Part shown: piece after piece, positions 51,059-59,112 of the stretch
How positions within the stretch are numbered: the stretch's first letter is position 1
Layout: every line of letters starts with the position of its first letter
NCBI GenBank assembly: GCA_015075365.1
Contig: JABTUN010000004.1
Span: 248,001 to 312,000, forward strand
Length of the DNA stretch: 64,000 bases
Source of the DNA: Verrucomicrobiaceae bacterium
GTDB lineage: Bacteria > Verrucomicrobiota > Verrucomicrobiia > Verrucomicrobiales > Verrucomicrobiaceae
Reading direction: 5' to 3'
Made by a program: the position numbers and the translations under genes
Notes under the pieces: model-generated
Databases searched by the model: none
Told to the model about the DNA's origin: nothing
Seen by the model: the letters and a program-made list of their open reading frames with translations, nothing else

Positions 51059-52492
51059 ATGAATTCCTCCAGCACGTCACGACGCCAGTTTCTCGCCAGC
51101 GGTGCCGCCGCGGCCGCCAGTTTCGGATTTCCCGCCATCACACGCTCCCGCTCGCCGAACGCGAAGCTGAACCTTGTCTTCATCGGTGTGGGCGGGCGCG
51201 GCGGCGGCAATCTCTCCAGCATCAGCGGCATCCCCATGGCGCTGCCGAAGAAGGGGGATGGCAAGGGTGATCCGAAAGCCCCGCCGCCTCCGGCTCCCTC
51301 CGCGGCGGACGCGGCGGAAAACATCGTCGCTCTCTGTGATGTGAACGCGCAGAACCTTGAGCGCGCCGCCGCGCTGCATCCCGGCGCGCAGACCTTCCGC
51401 GACTTCCGCAAGCTCTACGACACGCTGAAGGCGTCCGAGATCGACGGCGTCGTTGTGAGCACCACCGAGCACACGCACGCCTACGCCACGCTGCCTGCGC
51501 TGTTGATGAAAAAGCCGGTGTACTGCGAAAAGCCGCTCACGCACAACGTCGCCGAGGCGCGGCTCATCACCAAGGCCGCCGCCGAGGCAGGCGTGGCGAC
51601 GCAGATGGGCACGCAGATTCATTCCAGCGCGAATTACCGCCGCGTTGTCGAGCTCATCCAAAGCGGCGCGATCGGAAAAGTCACCGAGGCGCATGTGTGC
51701 GTCTCCCGCGCGTGGGGATTGCAGAGCAAGGAGGACGCGGAGAAGAACAAGGACATCATCTTTGTCGATGAACGGCCGAAGGAGGCCATGGAGCCGCCGC
51801 CTTATCTTGATTGGGACCTGTGGATCGGCCCCGCGCCGATGCGGCCGTATCACGAGGTCTATTTCCCCGGCCCGAAATGGTATCGCTGGTGGGACTTCGG
51901 CAACGGCACCATGAGCGACCTTGGCAGCCACTGGAACGACCTGCCCTTCTGGGCGCTGAAGCTCGACGCGCCGCTCAGCATCGAGGCCTTCGGGCCGAAA
52001 CCGCATCCGGAGATCGCCCCGGCCAACATGCACGCGGTGTATGAATACGGCCCGCGCGGAGACATGCCCGCCTGCCAGATCCACTGGCACCAGGGCGCAT
52101 CGAAGCCGGAGATCTGGACGAACGACCCCGTCATCAGCAAATGGAGCAACGGTGTGCTTTTCATCGGCGACAAGGGCATGCTGCTCTCCGATTACGGCAA
52201 GCACATCCTGCTGCCGGAAAACCAGTTCAAGGACTTCGTCCGTCCCGCGCCCTTCATCCCGGACTCGCCGGGTCATCACGCGGAGTGGCTCCTCGCCATC
52301 AAGAACGGCACGCCCACCGGCAGTCCCTTCAGCTACGCCGGTCCGCTCACGGAGGCGAACCACCTGGGCAATGTGGCGCACCGCGCCGGAGGCAAGATCC
52401 TGTGGGACGCCAAGGAAATGCGCATCACCAACATGGAGACCGCGAACAGCTTCCTCTCCCGCGAGCCGCGCGCGGGCTGGAAGCTGGGATGA
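51059..52492 (+). CDS. Tat-exported Gfo/Idh/MocA-family oxidoreductase
   Basis: 477 residues. A Tat signal (STSRRQFLASGAAAAASFG) precedes the Rossmann fold (LNLVFIGVGGRGGGNL); a Pro-rich insertion at about 75-95 interrupts the fold, and TEHTHAYATLPALLMKKPVYCEKPLTHN contains the catalytic EKP lysine (both pieces visible). The second domain includes DWDLWIGPAPMRPY and WWDFGNGTMSDLGSHWND. Members oxidise or epimerise sugars using a tightly bound NAD(P). It converges with a paralogue at 52589 across a terminator hairpin. Confidence 0.92.
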   Translation: MNSSSTSRRQFLASGAAAAASFGFPAITRSRSPNAKLNLVFIGVGGRGGGNLSSISGIPMALPKKGDGKGDPKAPPPPAPSAADAAENIVALCDVNAQNLERAAALHPGAQTFRDFRKLYDTLKASEIDGVVVSTTEHTHAYATLPALLMKKPVYCEKPLTHNVAEARLITKAAAEAGVATQMGTQIHSSANYRRVVELIQSGAIGKVTEAHVCVSRAWGLQSKEDAEKNKDIIFVDERPKEAMEPPPYLDWDLWIGPAPMRPYHEVYFPGPKWYRWWDFGNGTMSDLGSHWNDLPFWALKLDAPLSIEAFGPKPHPEIAPANMHAVYEYGPRGDMPACQIHWHQGASKPEIWTNDPVISKWSNGVLFIGDKGMLLSDYGKHILLPENQFKDFVRPAPFIPDSPGHHAEWLLAIKNGTPTGSPFSYAGPLTEANHLGNVAHRAGGKILWDAKEMRITNMETANSFLSREPRAGWKLG

Positions 52493-52522
52493 GGTTTCTC
52501 GGCGCGGCGCATCCCTGCCGGG

Positions 52523-52563
52523 GCGAAAAAAATCGCCGAGGCGTGTCGCCTCGACGATTTCGC
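52523..52563. terminator. Bidirectional terminator between convergent oxidoreductase genes
   Basis: GAGGCG-TGT-CGCCTC at the core, extended by AAATCG on the left and CGATTT on the right with a small internal bulge. Runs of A (left) and short T runs (right) fit termination in both directions, 31 bases after the first stop. Confidence 0.7.
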
Positions 52564-52588
52564 GTCCTGGATGCCTTTCAAAACGGGG

Positions 52589-53950
52589 TCACGCCGCCGC
52601 GACCTCGAAGCCGGCACGATAGGTCTTGCTGACAAGCTTGTCCGCCTCGGGCGAGTTGGCAAAGCGCAGGTTCGCGCTGTCCCATTCCAGCACCAGCTTG
52701 CTGTCCTCCAGCCGGCCCGTGACGCTGTCATACGTCGGGAGGCAGACGCGTGTGGCGATGTTGCCGAGCTGCACCGTCTCCGAGAGCGGTCCGGCATAAT
52801 GAAAGCCGTCGCTGGTCTTTTTGCCTTCGAGACAGGCGTCGATCCAGGTGTGCCAGTGGCTGCGGCCCTCCTCCTTCGGGTATTTGAAGCCGGTGAACTT
52901 GTCGAGCGGGTAGAGCCGCGGCCCGGCGACGTGCGCCTGCACGAGACAGCCGTTTTCACCGATGAAGATGCTGCCGCTGGAGGGCAGGTCGATGTTGCCG
53001 GGCATCTGGGCCAGCTTGTAGCTGGGTTTCAGTCCGCCGTCCATCCAGGTGACCTTGAGGGTCTTGCCCGCCGTGTATGGGGTGCCGGGGAAGACGTAGC
53101 TCACCGTCTCGTGCGAGGGCCAGATGTGCTCGTTCACGCCGCTGTTCCTCGCCGTGATGCTGATGGGCGAGGTCAGCTCCAGCGCGGTGAAGACTGGATC
53201 GAGGATGTGGCAGCCAAAGTCACCCAGCGCGCCGCCGCCGAAGTCCTGCCAGTCACGCCAGGAGAAGGGATGGTAGGCGGGCGCGTAGTCACGCATCGGC
53301 GCGGCGCCGATCCACAGATCCCAGTTCAGGTTGGCAGGCGCTTTCGCGGCGGGCGGCGGGGCGAGCAGCCGGGTGCGCTCATTGCCTGTCACGCCGACCC
53401 AGGACCACACTTCCTTCACCTTGCCGATCGCGCCTTCCTTGATCAGGCGCGTGCCCAGGCGGTATTCGAGCGCGGAGTGGATTTGATTGCCCATCTGCGT
53501 GGTGACGCCGGTCTTCTCCGCCCACAGGCGCATCTGGCGCGCCTCCCACACCGTGTGCGCCAGCGGCTTCTGGCAATAGACGTGCTTCTTGCGCTGCATC
53601 GCGGCGACGGCGACCGGCGCGTGCATGTGATCCGGGATGCCCACGGTCACCGCGTCAAAGGTGTCGCCGAGCTTGTCGAACATCTCGCGGTAGTCGCTGA
53701 AATGCGGCACGCCGGGATGCGCCTTGTCCGCCTGGTCGAAGCGGTTCGCGTCCACGTCGCAGAAGCCGGTGAACTTCACGGCGGGATGCGTGCCGACATT
53801 CTTCAAGTCGCTGAAGCCCATGCCGTTCACGCCGACGCAGGCCACCTGCAATTTGCTGTTGAGATTCTGTCCGCGCACGACGGCTGGAAAGGCCGCCGCG
53901 GCGGTGGCGAGCGTGGACTGGGTGAGGAAGGAACGGCGTGTGGTGGTCAT
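52589..53950 (-). CDS. Tat-exported Gfo/Idh/MocA-family oxidoreductase (second paralogue)
   Basis: 453 residues with a Tat-type start (MTTTRRSFLTQSTLATAAAAF). The Rossmann segment (LQVACVGVNGMGFSDLKNV) and HMHAPVAVAAMQRKKHVYCQKPLAHT are family features; the catalytic lysine block reads QKP rather than EKP. The C-terminal domain includes NWDLWIGAAPMRDYAP and DFGCHILDPVFTALE, and resembles the plus-strand gene at 51059, so the two are likely convergent paralogues. It diverges from the outer-membrane barrel gene. Start chosen at 53950; the upstream extension lacks family sequence. Confidence 0.92.
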   Translation of the reverse strand: MTTTRRSFLTQSTLATAAAAFPAVVRGQNLNSKLQVACVGVNGMGFSDLKNVGTHPAVKFTGFCDVDANRFDQADKAHPGVPHFSDYREMFDKLGDTFDAVTVGIPDHMHAPVAVAAMQRKKHVYCQKPLAHTVWEARQMRLWAEKTGVTTQMGNQIHSALEYRLGTRLIKEGAIGKVKEVWSWVGVTGNERTRLLAPPPAAKAPANLNWDLWIGAAPMRDYAPAYHPFSWRDWQDFGGGALGDFGCHILDPVFTALELTSPISITARNSGVNEHIWPSHETVSYVFPGTPYTAGKTLKVTWMDGGLKPSYKLAQMPGNIDLPSSGSIFIGENGCLVQAHVAGPRLYPLDKFTGFKYPKEEGRSHWHTWIDACLEGKKTSDGFHYAGPLSETVQLGNIATRVCLPTYDSVTGRLEDSKLVLEWDSANLRFANSPEADKLVSKTYRAGFEVAAA

Positions 53951-54069
53951 GGTGGTGCGTGCTACTACGCGTGCATGATCGTGTGTGTTGCGTACCGCAT
54001 CGCAGCAAATGCACACAGTCGAGCAAGCAGCGTGGATCATCACGCCATGTCCCGTGCTTTGGTAGGCAC

Positions 54070-54976
54070 ATGGACCACCAAACACACTCCCAACGCAGGT
54101 GGTTGCGAATCGGCCTCAGTGCCTGCGCAGCCGTGTCACTCATCTCCGCCGCCCATGCCGCGCCTCCCGCGGATGCCGGCATCCAGGCCGCCTCCTGGAA
54201 GGATCACACCATCGCCCCGGTGACGAACCCGATCTTCTTCGAGGACGCGCAGATCCGCTCCGAGATCCGCCCGATCTTTGTGCATCACACGATCGACAAC
54301 AACTTCCTCGGCGGCGGCACCGCGCAGCTCTATGCGGTGCAGGTCCGCTGGGCCATCACCGACCGCCTGGCCCTCATCGCCACGCAGGACGGCTACTTTG
54401 ACGTGAACAACGACGCGCTCGGCAATCCGGACGGTTTCTTCGACCTGGCCGCCGGCTTGAAATACGCGCTCATCGACAATCCAGCCGCCGAGTTCATCCT
54501 CACGCCCGGCCTCACCTTCCACATCCCCAGCGGCAACCGCGATGTGTTTCACGGGCGCGGCGGCGGCGAGTTCAATCCCTTCATCTCCTTCCAGAAGGGC
54601 TTCGGCGACCTCCATGTCAGCGGCAATCTCGGCCTGCGCATCCCCATCACCAACAACGAGCAGAACGTCATGGCCCACTACAGCCTCATGGTGGACTACT
54701 ACACCTGCCGCTGGTTCATCCCCTTCGTCTCCGCGAATTTCTGGACCAATCTCAGCGACGGCAACAACATGCCCGGCCTGCGCGGCAACGGCTACGATGT
54801 GCTGAACCTCGGCGCCGGTGATGTCAATGGCGTCACCCAGGGCATGGTCGGCCTCGGCTTCCGCAGCCGCATCCTCGGACAATCTCGATGTCGGCGCGGC
54901 CTACGAGATCGCCGCCATCCGTCCTTATGGACTGACGAACAACCGTCTCACCTTGGATGTGTGCATCCGCTTCTGA
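54070..54976 (+). pseudogene. Outer-membrane beta-barrel protein with a frameshift near its end
   Basis: A signal peptide (LRIGLSACAAVSLISAAHA) is followed by an alternating beta-barrel sequence (YAVQVRWAITDRLALIATQDGYFD, LTPGLTFHIPSGNRDVFHGRG; both in part). The frame derails around 54876-54882: the reading ...GFRSRILGQSRCRRG... becomes Arg-rich and runs to 55017. A one-base change restores DNLDVGAAYEIAAIRPYG and NNRLTLDVCIRF before TGA at 54974-54976, ending in Phe as outer-membrane barrels do. The intact protein would be about 301 residues. Either a sequencing error or a recent mutation. Confidence 0.75.
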
Positions 54977-55030
54977 GCGGCATGAAGAATCTCCCGGCTG
55001 GTAACCGGGTGTGTTGAAGACAAAAAACGG

Positions 55031-55070
55031 GCGCATGGAGGCAGGGGTGTCTCCATGCGCTCTTTCGTTT
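55031..55070. terminator. Bidirectional terminator between the barrel and monooxygenase genes
   Basis: A ten-base stem GCGCATGGAG / CTCCATGCGC with a ten-base loop has TCTTTCGTTT to the right and six A residues to the left (55021-55027), fitting both convergent genes. A smaller hairpin CCCGG/CCGGG lies about 25 bases upstream. Confidence 0.75.
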
Positions 55071-55092
55071 GGCGCGTGGCGCGCCGGTGATG

Positions 55093-55377
55093 TCAGCCCA
55101 GCACCGGGCCCTTCACCGCCCAGCGGTTCCGCACAAAGGCCGGGGACTTCTCACGCCACTTCGCCACATGCGGCGTCGTGTAGTGCACCTCCATCGCCGC
55201 CAGGTCCACGTAGCTCTCGCTCAGCGCGAAAACATGCGCGCGCGTGCTGTCCTGGCTGACTTCAAAGCGCAGGCAGCCCGGCTCCTGGCGGGATGCCGCC
55301 GCGTTTTCCAGCGCCACGGCGAGGAAGGCGTCGATCTGGGCGGGATCGACCTCGAGAATGACAATCACATTGACCAT
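55093..55377 (-). CDS. Putative quinol monooxygenase (ABM domain)
   Basis: 94 residues, the size of single-domain antibiotic-biosynthesis-monooxygenase proteins such as YgiN. It has the ferredoxin-like fold pattern: VNVIVILEVDPAQIDAFLAVA, then ASRQEPGCLRFEVSQD, YVDLAAMEVHYTTPHVAKW. The start gives MVNVIVILEV; 15 upstream residues are excluded as non-family. It probably acts in quinone or aromatic detoxification in the cytosol. The LRR-protein gene starts 65 bases away on the other strand. Confidence 0.87.
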   Translation of the reverse strand: MVNVIVILEVDPAQIDAFLAVALENAAASRQEPGCLRFEVSQDSTRAHVFALSESYVDLAAMEVHYTTPHVAKWREKSPAFVRNRWAVKGPVLG

Positions 55378-55442
55378 GCGGGCGTCACAGAGGCGATTTT
55401 CGCTTAACATGCAACCCGCCATCCGCGTAACATGTCACCGAC

Positions 55443-56576
55443 ATGAATCCCCGCCTGCTTCTCCCCGCCTTCCTCGCCCTCTCCGGTCTGCAAGCCCAGG
55501 ACACGAAGCCACCGGCTCCCACGCCTGCCGCCCAGCCCGTCGCTCCCGCCCCCGCGGCACCGAAAGCCGCCCCCGCTCCCGTCAAGGCGGAGGCCAAAGC
55601 GCCCACGGCAGCCACTCCGCCCGCGCCCAAGCCCGCTCCCGCTCCTGCCACCACCACCAAGCCCGCCACGCCGCCCCCCGCCCAGCCCAAGGCCGCTGCC
55701 ACCCCCGCGCCCAAGCCCGCCGCGCCCGCCCCCACCCCGCCCAAGCCGGCCACACCCGCCCCGGCCAAGCCCGCTGAGACCGCCGCCAAGCCCGCGCCGC
55801 CTCCGCCCCCGAAGCCCGTCTCCATCTTCCCGGACAAGGCCTTGGAGGCCGCCGTGCGCAGGCAGGTCTTCGCCAAGCGCGACACCCAGGACCCCATCAC
55901 CGCCGAGGACGTCGTCAACGTCGCCATCATCGAGGGCCGCAAGGCCGGCATCAAGGACCTCACCGGCCTCGACAAATGCACCGCCCTGGCCTCCCTCACC
56001 CTCCCGGACAATCAGATCACCAGCCTCGCCGCCCTCAAGAACCTCGAGCGCCTCCAGTTCCTCGACCTCGCCGGCAACCAGATCAGCGACATCTCCCCCC
56101 TCGCCACCTGCAAGGCCCTCCAGTACATCGCCCTCACCGGCAACAAGGTGGCCGATGTCTCCCCGCTCGGCGGCATCCAGTCCCTCACCAGCCTCTACCT
56201 CGCCGGGAACCAGATCAAGGACGCCAGCCCCCTCTTCAAGCTCCCGAAGGTCTGGACCCTCTACCTCGAGGGCAACCAGGTCACCAGCATCCAGGGCATC
56301 GGCGGCATGAAATGGCTCTCCATGCTCTCCCTCAAAGGCAACCAGGTCGCCGACATCAGCCCCCTGGAGCCCCTCACCGACCTCCAGTTCCTCTTCCTCG
56401 ACGGCAACAAGATCACCGACCTCGCCCCGCTCCACCGCATGTGGAAAAAGGACAACGACGGCCCCCGCGAGTGGGCCCCCTACTGCCAGATCTTCCTCGA
56501 CGGCAATCCCCTCACCGACGCCTCCAGGAAACTCATCGAGGAAATGAAACAAGCCGGCGCCCGCCTCCAGCCCTAA
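55443..56576 (+). CDS. Secreted leucine-rich-repeat protein with Ala/Pro linker
   Basis: 377 residues. A signal peptide (MNPRLLLPAFLALSGLQAQ) leads into a 110-residue Pro/Ala/Lys linker. Residues about 130-355 contain a capping segment (FPDKALEAAVRRQVF) and about eight internalin-type LRRs (for example LERLQFLDLAGNQISDISPL). The repeats suggest protein-protein binding on the surface. The stop is at 56576, directly followed by the palindrome cluster. Codon use in the linker is very C-rich. The ligand is unknown. Confidence 0.87.
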   Translation: MNPRLLLPAFLALSGLQAQDTKPPAPTPAAQPVAPAPAAPKAAPAPVKAEAKAPTAATPPAPKPAPAPATTTKPATPPPAQPKAAATPAPKPAAPAPTPPKPATPAPAKPAETAAKPAPPPPPKPVSIFPDKALEAAVRRQVFAKRDTQDPITAEDVVNVAIIEGRKAGIKDLTGLDKCTALASLTLPDNQITSLAALKNLERLQFLDLAGNQISDISPLATCKALQYIALTGNKVADVSPLGGIQSLTSLYLAGNQIKDASPLFKLPKVWTLYLEGNQVTSIQGIGGMKWLSMLSLKGNQVADISPLEPLTDLQFLFLDGNKITDLAPLHRMWKKDNDGPREWAPYCQIFLDGNPLTDASRKLIEEMKQAGARLQP

Positions 56577-56760
56577 CAGGTTGCTGAAAAACACCGCAAG
56601 GCCTGCGGACCGGGTCACTGCCCCGATCTACAGCGCAAGTGTGCGCGCTGTTGTAGCACCGGCCAGTGGCCGGTGAGGGATGTTGTAGCACCGGCCAGTG
56701 GCCGGTGAGGGCGTTTTTCAGCAGCCTGCTAAGCTGTAGATCGGGGCACCGACCCGGCCG
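56577..56760. repeat. Nested palindromic repeat cluster after the LRR gene
   Basis: Outer arms: CAGGTTGCTGAAAAAC (56577-56592) and its near-complement at 56713-56728. Second arms: CCGGGTCACTGCCCCG (from about 56611), extended by ATCTACAGC, and GCTGTAGATCGGGG from 56734. Between them a 31-base unit (TGTTGTAGCACCGGCC, then AGTGGCCGGTGAGGG) occurs twice, at 56649-56679 and 56681-56711. Each unit contains the hairpin CACCGGCC-AGT-GGCCGGTG. The cluster may terminate the LRR transcript. Confidence 0.75.
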
Positions 56761-56885
56761 GCCATTTCTCAGCCCGTCCGCCACGCCTTCAGAATCCAGC
56801 GGTCACATTCCGGGCGAAGCAACGTGCCCCTCTCCCTCCGCGAAAGGTGCCGCACGGCCTCGATCCCGCAGGCGTGGTCCGCCGC

Positions 56886-56912
56886 GCTGTAGATCGGGGT
56901 ACCGACCCGGTC
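56886..56912. repeat. Third copy of the GCTGTAGATCGGGG arm
   Basis: GCTGTAGATCGGGGTACCGA followed by CCCGGTC repeats the arm at 56734 with one or two changes. The stretch from 56761 to 57046 otherwise contains no gene I can support; GTCCTAGGAC near 56941 is a short palindrome. Confidence 0.6.
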
Positions 56913-57046
56913 CGCCGCCACCCCGCCACATCCGACTTTAGTCCTAGGACCAAGGTCCGATACCCGGTTGTTCGGAACGCGTGCAGCATGGTCACGTCAG
57001 CCACACGGCACACCCACACTTCCAAACAACAAACAGACACACCACC

Positions 57047-57520
57047 ATGAACACCACCACCCAGTCCAAAGACATCGCCCCCAGGACCCCCGTCCTCGGC
57101 GGCGGCTTGCACAGCAACAACCACAACGAAACCCTCGTCCGCGCCAAGGACCTCACGCCAAAGGGCGACATCCTCGGCGGTGCTCCCGGTGATCCGGAAG
57201 ACGATCCTCCCGGCTCCCAGAACCACAACGAGACCCTCGTTCGTGCCAAGGACCTCACGCCGAAGAGCGACATCAAGGGCGGCGGCGGCCCCAATGATCC
57301 GGAAGACGATCCTCCCGGTTCCTGCAACCACAACCAGACCCTCATTCGCGCCAGGGACCTGACGCCCAAGGGCGACATCCTCGGCGGTGCTCCCGGCGAT
57401 CCGCAAGACGATCCTCCTGGCTCTAAGAACCACAACGAAACCCTCGTCCGCGCCAGGGACCTCACGCCGAAGAGCGAGATCAAAGGCGGTGTGTTCAGTC
57501 CCCTCAATCCCTACAACTGA
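57047..57520 (+). CDS. Tandem-repeat protein of alternating 34/35-residue units
   Basis: 157 residues with no signal peptide. After a short N-terminus (MNTTTQSKDIAPRTPVLGGG), the units begin at N25 (34 residues), N59 (35), N94 (34) and N128 (21, incomplete). Each starts NHN[EQ]TL[VI]RA[KR]DLTPK. Units 1 and 3 continue GDILGGAPGDP, units 2 and 4 continue S[DE]IKGG, and units 1-3 end DDPPGS; so the arrangement is A-B-A-B'. A lone Cys ends unit 2. I know no family for it. The DLTPKxDIxGG core looks like short GG-motif peptides, but no modifying enzyme is nearby. A strong terminator follows. Confidence 0.75.
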   Translation: MNTTTQSKDIAPRTPVLGGGLHSNNHNETLVRAKDLTPKGDILGGAPGDPEDDPPGSQNHNETLVRAKDLTPKSDIKGGGGPNDPEDDPPGSCNHNQTLIRARDLTPKGDILGGAPGDPQDDPPGSKNHNETLVRARDLTPKSEIKGGVFSPLNPYN

Positions 57521-57563
57521 CCGCGCACCGCGCAGCCACGGCCGCCGTCTGCTGCCATCCCCA

Positions 57564-57595
57564 CGGGCCGCCTGTTCATGCAGGCGGCCCGTTTT
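57564..57595 (+). terminator. Rho-independent terminator after the tandem-repeat gene
   Basis: CGGGCCGCCTG (57564-57574) pairs perfectly with CAGGCGGCCCG (57581-57591) around TTCATG, followed by TTTT. It lies 44 bases after the stop and supports the upstream frame being a transcribed gene. Confidence 0.9.
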
Positions 57596-57967
57596 GCCGT
57601 GCGTGGTTCACGCTTGGGCGTGCTCCCCCCTCGATCTCTGCACCGCCGAGCCGGGCGTGGCGAGACAGACGACCGCAGGGAGCCCCAAGGGTGAGCGCAG
57701 CGAATCAAAAAGAGGAAAGAGGTCGAAAAAAGCGGCTTCGTTTTTTCCCTTCTTTTCTCTCTTTCGGCCAGTCGCCCCCCGCCGGACCGCCGCACCCTCA
57801 GCCGCGTCTTGAAGGCCCATGCCCGGCGTGATCCCGTCCCCCGCGTCCAGCGGCAGGTGGACTTCATCCTCCACCACGCCCCCGTTCTCCTCGAAGGGAA
57901 GCCCTACGCCTCGGATTGACCGCGGCCGTCTGCAACGCTTCGCCTAGCCGTGCGGGCTGCTCCGCGT
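57596..57967. other. Stretch without a supportable gene
   Basis: This 372-base region contains purine-rich and pyrimidine-rich runs (about 57713-57770) and words such as GAGCGCAGCGAATC, which recur near 63460. The last part is open on the plus strand to TGA at 57917-57919 (ending VDFILHHAPVLLEGKPYASD) and reads like the 3' end of a decayed gene, but I cannot name it. Confidence 0.35.
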
Positions 57968-58414
57968 CTATACCTCCGTTCTCGTCACCAGGGCTTCGCG
58001 CTGAAAACGCCACTCCCGCCACGCATGCACCGCCCGCATCGCCCCTGCAGCGGGCAGTGCCACCGGCAGTAGGAGAGGCACCGCCTGGATCAGGAACCAC
58101 GCGTCTTCCCACAACCCGCGGGACGACCGAATCCCAGCCACGCCTTGAATCACCACCAGCGGCAGCAGCACCACGGCAAACGGCAGTCCATAGAGCACCA
58201 GATCACGGCGCGGTGAAAACGGATGCACCAGCCACCCCGCCACCGCGCCCACGACCGACAGCACGCCCAAATCCATCGCCAGCAGCCACCAGCCCGGCCA
58301 CGCCGGTGACCCCGAGGTGTGCGGCGTTCCTCCCACCAGCACCACACCGGCCACCAGCCACGTCGCCACCACAAACACGGCGGCACGCATGAAGGAGGGA
58401 GGTTCGGGGTCCAT
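57968..58414 (-). CDS. Hypothetical integral membrane protein
   Basis: 148 residues with four predicted membrane helices (about 9-28, 40-62, 73-92, 108-130) and a charged C-terminus (HAWREWRFQREALVTRTEV). No family is recognised. It starts at ATG 58414, though an ATG eight codons later is possible. It is on the same strand as the HEPN-like, NERD and HNH genes but 206 bases downstream of them. The gap 58415-58620 shows nothing. Confidence 0.55.
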   Translation of the reverse strand: MDPEPPSFMRAAVFVVATWLVAGVVLVGGTPHTSGSPAWPGWWLLAMDLGVLSVVGAVAGWLVHPFSPRRDLVLYGLPFAVVLLPLVVIQGVAGIRSSRGLWEDAWFLIQAVPLLLPVALPAAGAMRAVHAWREWRFQREALVTRTEV

Positions 58415-58620
58415 GGCGCACCATGCTCCGCCATCGGGCCATGACAAATGCAGTCCGCATGCCCCGCCAGGGCCATCAGACACCGGGCCCAGCCCAGCAC
58501 CCGTGACAACACGCCACCTCCAGCTGTGGCTCGTTCAGCACCTTTATGCGTGTCATACGTATCACTCAGGCAGGATGCTCCTGTTTCCCGCGCTCTGCGA
58601 CGCCGCTCTTCGCCGCACCA

Positions 58621-59112
58621 CTAAGCTCTCTCTTGAAAACCGGCCAGCCCGCTCAGGGCTTCAATGAGCGGGTTCAGTTTCTGGCATGCATTCGCCAGTT
58701 CGTCATATGACAGGCTCCACACTTCTGACTCGTATGGCCGGTCCCAGTCTTTCACCTGCACGATTCGGCACGTCGCTGATTTCAGGTCTTCAGCCACCGT
58801 TTCCAGGAGAAACCCATGGGCCAGACGATTTCGCATCCGGCGCATCTCGGTCAGCGCTTGGGTCTGCTCCTCCAAACTCTTGAGCCACTTCGCTGTCGCC
58901 TCATCGGCGGGCAGCAGCTTCAGCAGCCTTTCCCAGCGCAGCTCCAGATTGGCATCCCGCAGGCTCTCCGACACACCGCCCGGCAGAGTATTCCGCAGCA
59001 GCACGAACACGAGATGCTCCACCATCCCGAAATTCAGCAAGAACTGCCCCGTCCAGTAATGCCAGCCATCCAGGCCTGACAGGACGCTTGTCTCCATGCC
59101 TTCCTTCTTCAT
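58621..59112 (-). CDS. HEPN-like helical protein with an R-x4-H motif
   Basis: 163 residues, mostly helical. The segment ALTEMRRMRNRLAHGFL (about 104-120) contains RNRLAH, the R-x4-H arrangement used as the catalytic site by many HEPN ribonucleases. The rest (QFLLNFGMVEHLVFVLLRN, LRWERLLKLLP) fits the four-helix HEPN fold. Its start overlaps the stop of the NERD gene by four bases (ATGA), so they are translationally coupled. The HEPN call is by motif and helix pattern only; it may be a toxin-like RNase or a non-enzymatic binding domain. Confidence 0.55.
   Translation of the reverse strand: MKKEGMETSVLSGLDGWHYWTGQFLLNFGMVEHLVFVLLRNTLPGGVSESLRDANLELRWERLLKLLPADEATAKWLKSLEEQTQALTEMRRMRNRLAHGFLLETVAEDLKSATCRIVQVKDWDRPYESEVWSLSYDELANACQKLNPLIEALSGLAGFQERA

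Noticed and set aside
52571..54223. A 550-codon open frame on the plus strand
   Set aside because: It is antisense to the Tat-exported oxidoreductase at 52589-53950 and continues into the barrel gene in a wrong frame.
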